Below, piece after piece: positions 59,944 to 64,000 of a DNA stretch of 64,000 nt (its first letter is position 1; each line of letters begins with the position of its first letter). The position numbers and the translations under genes were made by a program. The notes under the pieces are model-generated. The model did no database searches. It saw nothing but the letters and a program-made list of their open reading frames with translations, and had not been told where the DNA came from. Source of the DNA: Rhodovulum bhavnagarense (GTDB lineage: Bacteria > Pseudomonadota > Alphaproteobacteria > Rhodobacterales > Rhodobacteraceae); contig NZ_SLXU01000001.1 in NCBI RefSeq assembly GCF_004343505.1, forward strand, positions 62,001-126,000, read 5' to 3'.

Positions 59944-60486
59944 ATGAGCCGCATCGACGAATCCAAGGACTTCATCCCCGTTCGCATCGCGGTCCTGACG
60001 GTGTCGGACAGCCGCAGCATGGCAGAGGACCGTTCGGGCCAGATCCTGGCCGACCGGATCGAGGCCGCGGGGCACAGGCTGGCCGCCCGCGAGATTTTGC
60101 CGGATGAACGCGATTTGATTTCCGCGCAATTGCGCGTCTGGTGTTCCGACCCCACCATCGACGTGGTGATTTCCACCGGCGGCACGGGGCTGACCGGCCG
60201 CGATGTGACCGTCGAGGCGCACCGTGATGTCTATGAAAAGGAAATCGAGGCCTTTGCCACGGTGTTTACCATCGTATCGATGAACAAGATCGGCACCTCC
60301 GCGGTGCAAAGCCGCGCCACGGGCGGCGTGGCGCAGGGGACCTACCTGTTCGCGCTGCCCGGCAGCCCGGGCGCTTGCAAGGACGCCTGGGATGAAATTC
60401 TCGCTCCGCAGTTCGATTATCGACATCGGCCTTGCAATTTCGTCGAGATATTTCCGCGGCTCGACGAACACCGGCGACGGAAATAG
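59944..60486 (+). CDS. moaB: Molybdenum cofactor biosynthesis protein B
   Basis: A 180-aa MogA/MoaB-fold protein that adenylylates molybdopterin before metal insertion (MoaB role) or assists it. The active-site loop S-T-G-G-T-G-L-T-G-R-D-V-T is near 75-87, and T-V-S-D-S-R-S near 22-28 and P-G-S-P-G-A near 140-145 are also family motifs. The ATG at 59944 is set by GGGGAGGACAG. It is far from moaD/moaE in the window, though the pathway is the same. The 254-nt gap before it contains no clear gene. Confidence 0.94.
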   Translation: MSRIDESKDFIPVRIAVLTVSDSRSMAEDRSGQILADRIEAAGHRLAAREILPDERDLISAQLRVWCSDPTIDVVISTGGTGLTGRDVTVEAHRDVYEKEIEAFATVFTIVSMNKIGTSAVQSRATGGVAQGTYLFALPGSPGACKDAWDEILAPQFDYRHRPCNFVEIFPRLDEHRRRK

Positions 60487-60586
60487 CCGGTTCGCGCGTA
60501 ACGGTGTTGTTGCTTGGCGGATGCGCGTCCGGCGCCTATCTAGCGGCTGCGCGCGATAGCTTGCCTGCCGGGAAAGGAATTTGACT

Positions 60587-62047
60587 ATGCGTTTTCTTCG
60601 CCGCAGCCTCGTGGGGCTGTTCCTGGTTGCCGTGACGGTGGGCATCCTGGCCTATGCGGGCAATTCCGTGCTGTCCGCTGTCAAGGCGCGCCTTGCACAG
60701 GAACCGGTCGAGCGTCCCGCCCGCGAGCGGGTCTTTGCCGTCAACGTGCTGGCCTATCAGTCGCAGGACATCGCCCCGGTGATGACGGCCTTTGGCGAGG
60801 TGCGTGCCCAGCGCACGCTTGAGGTGCGGGCACAGGCGGGCGGCGAGGTGGTCTACCTGCATCCGCATTTCGAAGAGGGCGGCGCGGTCGAGAAGGGCGA
60901 ATTGGTGCTGCGCGTCGATCCGGCCAATGCGCAATCGGCACTGGACATGGCGCGTGCCGACCTGGCAGAGGCAGAGGCCGATCTGCGCGATGCCCGGCGT
61001 ACGCTGGACCTGGCGCATCAGGAACTTGCCGCGACCGACGAACAGGCCCGCCTGCGCCTGCGGGCGCTGGAACGCCAAAAGGATCTGCGCGCGCGCGGCG
61101 TTGGCACCGATTCGGCGGTCGAAGAGGCCGAGTTGACGGTGGCATCCGCCAATCAGGCGGTGGTGTCGCGCCGCCAGTCGGTTGCCCAGGCTGAGGCCTC
61201 GGTGGAAACCGCCAACACCCGGTTGCAGCGTGCCCGCATAACCCTTGCCGAGGCGGAGCGCGATCTGGCTGACACGGAAGTTTTCGCCGCCTTTTCCGGC
61301 CAGTTGAGCAATGTGAGCCTGACCGAGGGGGGGCTGGTCTCTGCCAATGAACGGGTGGCCGACCTGATCGACGCCTCGGCGCTGGAGGTCTCTTTTCGGC
61401 TCTCGACGGTGCAGCATGGCCACCTTCTGGACGATGCCGGCCGCTTGCGCCCCGCGCCGGTGACCGCGGTTCTGGACGTGTTCGGCGCCGACCTGGTGAC
61501 CGGGGGACATATCACGCGCGAGAGCGCGGCCGTCGGTGAGGGCCAGGTGGGGCGGTTGCTATTCGCACGGCTTGACGTTGCGCCCGGCTTTCGCCCCGGC
61601 GATTTCGTGACTGTGCGCATCGAGGAACCCGTGCTGAAAGGCGTCGCGCGCCTGCCCTCATCGGCTCTGAACGCCGCCGCAGAGGTACTGGTTCTGGGCG
61701 AGGATGACAGGCTCGAGGCGGTCGAGGTCACGCTTCTTCGGCGCGAGGGCGACAGTGTAATCGTGCGCGCGCCGGGGCTCTCAGGGCGCGAGGTCGTGGC
61801 CGAACGCTCGCCACTTCTGGGGGCGGGGATCAAGGTTCGCCCGATCCGGCGCGGCGTCGATGCCGCGGCACAGGATACGCCTGAAATGGTCGTGTTGACC
61901 CCCGAGCGACGCGCCGCCCTGATCGCTTTCGTCGACCGCAACCCGATGATGCCAGAGGATGCCAAGGCCCGCGTCAAGGCTCAGCTTGAACAGGAGCGTG
62001 TGCCGATGAAGATGATCGAACGGCTCGAAAGCCGGATGGGAGGCTGA
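60587..62047 (+). CDS. RND efflux periplasmic adaptor (HlyD/AcrA family)
   Basis: A 486-aa membrane fusion protein. A membrane anchor or signal segment (about 7-25) is followed by the first lipoyl half (V-R-A-Q-A-G-G-E-V), a long coiled-coil hairpin (about 110-225, rich in Ala/Glu/Arg), the second lipoyl half (F-A-A-F-S-G-Q-L-S-N-V) and beta-barrel parts. The C-terminus is basic. The ATG at 60587 with AAAGGAA eight nt upstream is preferred over the TTG at 60581. It is 3 nt before the RND pump gene, with which it forms one unit. Confidence 0.93.
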   Translation: MRFLRRSLVGLFLVAVTVGILAYAGNSVLSAVKARLAQEPVERPARERVFAVNVLAYQSQDIAPVMTAFGEVRAQRTLEVRAQAGGEVVYLHPHFEEGGAVEKGELVLRVDPANAQSALDMARADLAEAEADLRDARRTLDLAHQELAATDEQARLRLRALERQKDLRARGVGTDSAVEEAELTVASANQAVVSRRQSVAQAEASVETANTRLQRARITLAEAERDLADTEVFAAFSGQLSNVSLTEGGLVSANERVADLIDASALEVSFRLSTVQHGHLLDDAGRLRPAPVTAVLDVFGADLVTGGHITRESAAVGEGQVGRLLFARLDVAPGFRPGDFVTVRIEEPVLKGVARLPSSALNAAAEVLVLGEDDRLEAVEVTLLRREGDSVIVRAPGLSGREVVAERSPLLGAGIKVRPIRRGVDAAAQDTPEMVVLTPERRAALIAFVDRNPMMPEDAKARVKAQLEQERVPMKMIERLESRMGG

Positions 62048-62050
62048 TCC

Positions 62051-64000
62051 ATGTCCCGCTTTCCCAGCGCCGCGGGCGGTTTGCTATCTTATTTCACGCG
62101 CCACCGGACGGCGGCGAACCTGTTGTTGGTGATCCTGATCGTGGCAGGCCTCGTGGCCGCACCGCGGATGCGGGCACAGTTTTTCCCCGACGTGGTGATC
62201 GACGATATTTCTGTCGCGATCCAGTGGGAAGGCGCGGGTGCCGAGGATGTGGATGCAGGCATCGTGCAAGTGCTGGAGCCTGTCTTGCTGGCCGTCGAGG
62301 GTGTCGAGGGAAGCAGTTCGCGCTCTTCCGAGGGCAGCGCGATGATTACGCTGGAATTCGAACCCGGCTGGGATATGGGGCGGGCCGCCGACGAGGTGCA
62401 GGCCGCCGTCGACGGTGTGACGACCCTGCCCGATGAGGCCGAGGAACCAGAAGTGCGCCGCGGCGCATGGCGCGACCGGGTAACCGACGTGGTCATCACC
62501 GGGCCCGTAGCGCCGGACCAGTTGGGCCGCTTTGCCGATGAATTGGTGACGCGGCTTTTCGCGGTCGGTGTAACGCGCACGACCATCCAGGGCCTTGCTG
62601 CCTCCGAAACGGTGATCGAGGTTCCTTCGGGGGAACTCATCCGCCATGACGTGACCATGGCCCAGATTGCCGAGGCCATCGCCGCCGAGGTCGACACGGC
62701 CCCGGCCGGCGACGTCGCGGGCGGTAGCGCGCGGGTGCGCACCGGCGTGGAAAAGCGCGCCGCCGACCGGATCGCGGAAATCGTGCTGCGTTCCAACGCG
62801 GACGGCTCGAAACTGACCGTGGGCGATGTCGCCACGATCCGGCTTGAAGGCGTGGATCGCGCAAGGGCCTATTTCGTGGATGAAAATCCAGCAATCAGCG
62901 TGCGGGTCGATCGATCGGCGCAGGGCGATGCCATTGCCTTGCAACACCGGGTCGAAGAAGTGGCGGCCGAGTTGCAGGCGACCCTCCCCCCCGGCGTGTC
63001 GGTCGACCTGATCCGCACGCGGGCGGATTACATCCAGGGGCGGCTGGATATCCTGCTCGATAACGGGCTGATGGGGCTGGGGCTGGTGCTGGTGCTGTTG
63101 TTCCTGTTTCTCAATGCGCGCACGGCCTTCTGGGTGGCCGCGGGCATCCCGGTGGCGATGCTGGCCACGGTCGCGCTGATGTATGTGTCGGGCCTGACGA
63201 TCAACATGATCTCGCTGTTCGCGCTGATCATCACGCTGGGCATCGTGGTCGATGACGCGATCGTGGTCGGCGAACATGCCGATTTCCGCGCCCGCCGACT
63301 GGGCGAGGGGCCTGTAGAGGCCGCAGAAAATGCCGCGCGCCGCATGGCTGCACCGGTCTTTTCATCGACCTTGACCACGGTGATCGCGTTTTTCGGGCTG
63401 GTTCTGATCGGTGGCCGGTTCGGTGACATGATTGCCGACATTCCCTTCACGGTGATCGTGGTGCTGTTGGCCTCTCTGGTCGAATGTTTTCTGATCCTGC
63501 CCAACCACATGGCCCATGCCCTCGCCCATTCGGCGAAACAGCATTGGTACGATGCACCCTCCAGGGTGGTCAATCGCGGGTTTGGCTGGTTTCGGCGCAG
63601 CCTTTTTCGTCCCTTCATGGCCGGTGTGGTCTGGGCGCGTTACCCGGTGATGGCCCTGACCATCCTGTTGCTTGCCAGCCAGGTGTCGCTCTTGATCCGG
63701 GGCGATGTGCCGTGGCGCTTTTTCAACGCGCCCGAGCAAAGCTCGGTCACCGGGAATTTTGCCATGCTTCCGGGGGCAACCCGCGAGGACACGCTGGAAA
63801 TGATGCGTGAGATGCAGCGCGCAACCGAAGAGGTCGCCGCGAGATATGAGGCAGAGCATGGCGTTAACCCGCTGGATTACGTGCTGGCCCAGGTTGGGGG
63901 CACGACCGGGCGCGGGCTTGCCGGGGCGGATACCAAGGATGAGGATCTGCTGGGCTCGATCGCAATCGAACTTATCGACGCCGATCTGCGCTCCTATTCC
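62051..64000 (+). CDS. RND efflux transporter permease (AcrB/MMPL-type), partial at right edge
   Basis: The first 650 codons of an inner-membrane RND pump are in the window. The N-terminus M-S-R-F-P-S-A-A-G-G-L is followed by TM1 (about 20-35: N-L-L-L-V-I-L-I-V-A-G-L-V-A-A). The porter domain includes F-F-P-D-V and a D-D-A-I-V-V-G-E-H segment near 402-410, the usual RND motif in TM4, then about six helices up to residue 540 and the start of the second periplasmic half. Substrate is probably hydrophobic drugs or lipids. It is encoded with its adaptor; no outer-membrane channel gene is visible before the edge. Confidence 0.92.
   Translation, partial: MSRFPSAAGGLLSYFTRHRTAANLLLVILIVAGLVAAPRMRAQFFPDVVIDDISVAIQWEGAGAEDVDAGIVQVLEPVLLAVEGVEGSSSRSSEGSAMITLEFEPGWDMGRAADEVQAAVDGVTTLPDEAEEPEVRRGAWRDRVTDVVITGPVAPDQLGRFADELVTRLFAVGVTRTTIQGLAASETVIEVPSGELIRHDVTMAQIAEAIAAEVDTAPAGDVAGGSARVRTGVEKRAADRIAEIVLRSNADGSKLTVGDVATIRLEGVDRARAYFVDENPAISVRVDRSAQGDAIALQHRVEEVAAELQATLPPGVSVDLIRTRADYIQGRLDILLDNGLMGLGLVLVLLFLFLNARTAFWVAAGIPVAMLATVALMYVSGLTINMISLFALIITLGIVVDDAIVVGEHADFRARRLGEGPVEAAENAARRMAAPVFSSTLTTVIAFFGLVLIGGRFGDMIADIPFTVIVVLLASLVECFLILPNHMAHALAHSAKQHWYDAPSRVVNRGFGWFRRSLFRPFMAGVVWARYPVMALTILLLASQVSLLIRGDVPWRFFNAPEQSSVTGNFAMLPGATREDTLEMMREMQRATEEVAARYEAEHGVNPLDYVLAQVGGTTGRGLAGADTKDEDLLGSIAIELIDADLRSYS

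Overview
The window is a GC-rich bacterial chromosome segment with tightly packed genes, many 4-nt ATGA/GTGA stop/start overlaps and frequent GTG/TTG starts. Gene content and neighbourhoods fit an aerobic, Gram-negative alphaproteobacterium of the Rhodobacteraceae (Roseobacter/Rhodobacter type). Supporting features are a ubiA | rsmE - membrane protein - gshA block, pyrB with a catalytically degenerate pyrC next to plsY, glcDEF, a moxR/DUF58/BatA-like operon, the Anbu/ATP-grasp/alpha-E locus, and short intergenic repeats ending in AAGAAGAA. I saw no rRNA, tRNA, CRISPR array, insertion sequence or phage gene. Both edges cut genes: a lipoprotein at the left and an RND efflux pump at the right.

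Layout. 1-9.6 kb: DNA repair (AraC-linked O6-alkylguanine methyltransferase, nth, polA), a PfkB sugar/nucleoside kinase, an RluE-like pseudouridine synthase coupled to an orphan ABC-2 ATPase, a zf-CHCC protein, a CDF metal exporter and a DUF1285 protein. 9.6-16.3 kb: a translationally coupled MoxR ATPase - DUF58 - BatA/DUF4159 - vWA-like envelope operon. 17.1-21.2 kb: glycolate oxidase glcDEF behind an AT-rich promoter with a perfect inverted repeat across its -10. 21.2-30.3 kb: secreted trypsin-like protease, Hsp20, a glucosylglycerate synthase/phosphatase pair, a MacB/LolD-like ABC exporter with membrane-fusion protein, and PPK2. 30.4-36.6 kb: APS reductase and a complete branched-chain-amino-acid-type ABC operon (livKHMGF). 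36.2-42.4 kb: moaD, moaE, pgsA, uvrC, a pteridine-reductase-like SDR, a Ca/Na antiporter, a 60-aa membrane/zinc-ribbon protein and an S49 peptidase.

42.5-49.2 kb is the most unusual locus. A 1116-aa transglutaminase-DUF2126 fusion is divergent from a circularly permuted ATP-grasp, an alpha-E protein and an Anbu proteasome-like protease: a predicted system that makes and breaks an amide-linked peptide product of unknown identity. 49.2-58.8 kb holds an OmpA/peptidoglycan-anchor protein with a coupled coiled-coil membrane protein, ubiA, rsmE, gshA, and a pyrB - PH-like - pseudo-pyrC - plsY - 58-aa operon. 58.9-64 kb holds a uracil-DNA glycosylase without the usual Fe-S cysteines, moaB and an RND efflux adaptor/pump pair.

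Strongest second-look items: the palindrome over the glc promoter; the family of 21-bp repeats (two identical copies, one near-perfect inverted pair, one copy abutting the glcE start codon); the AT-rich gap before uvrC with a perfect DnaA box; the hairpin-rich leader of livK; the metal-ligand-free PyrC; the 15-bp tandem duplication in the uracil glycosylase; and the 58-aa gene overlapping plsY.
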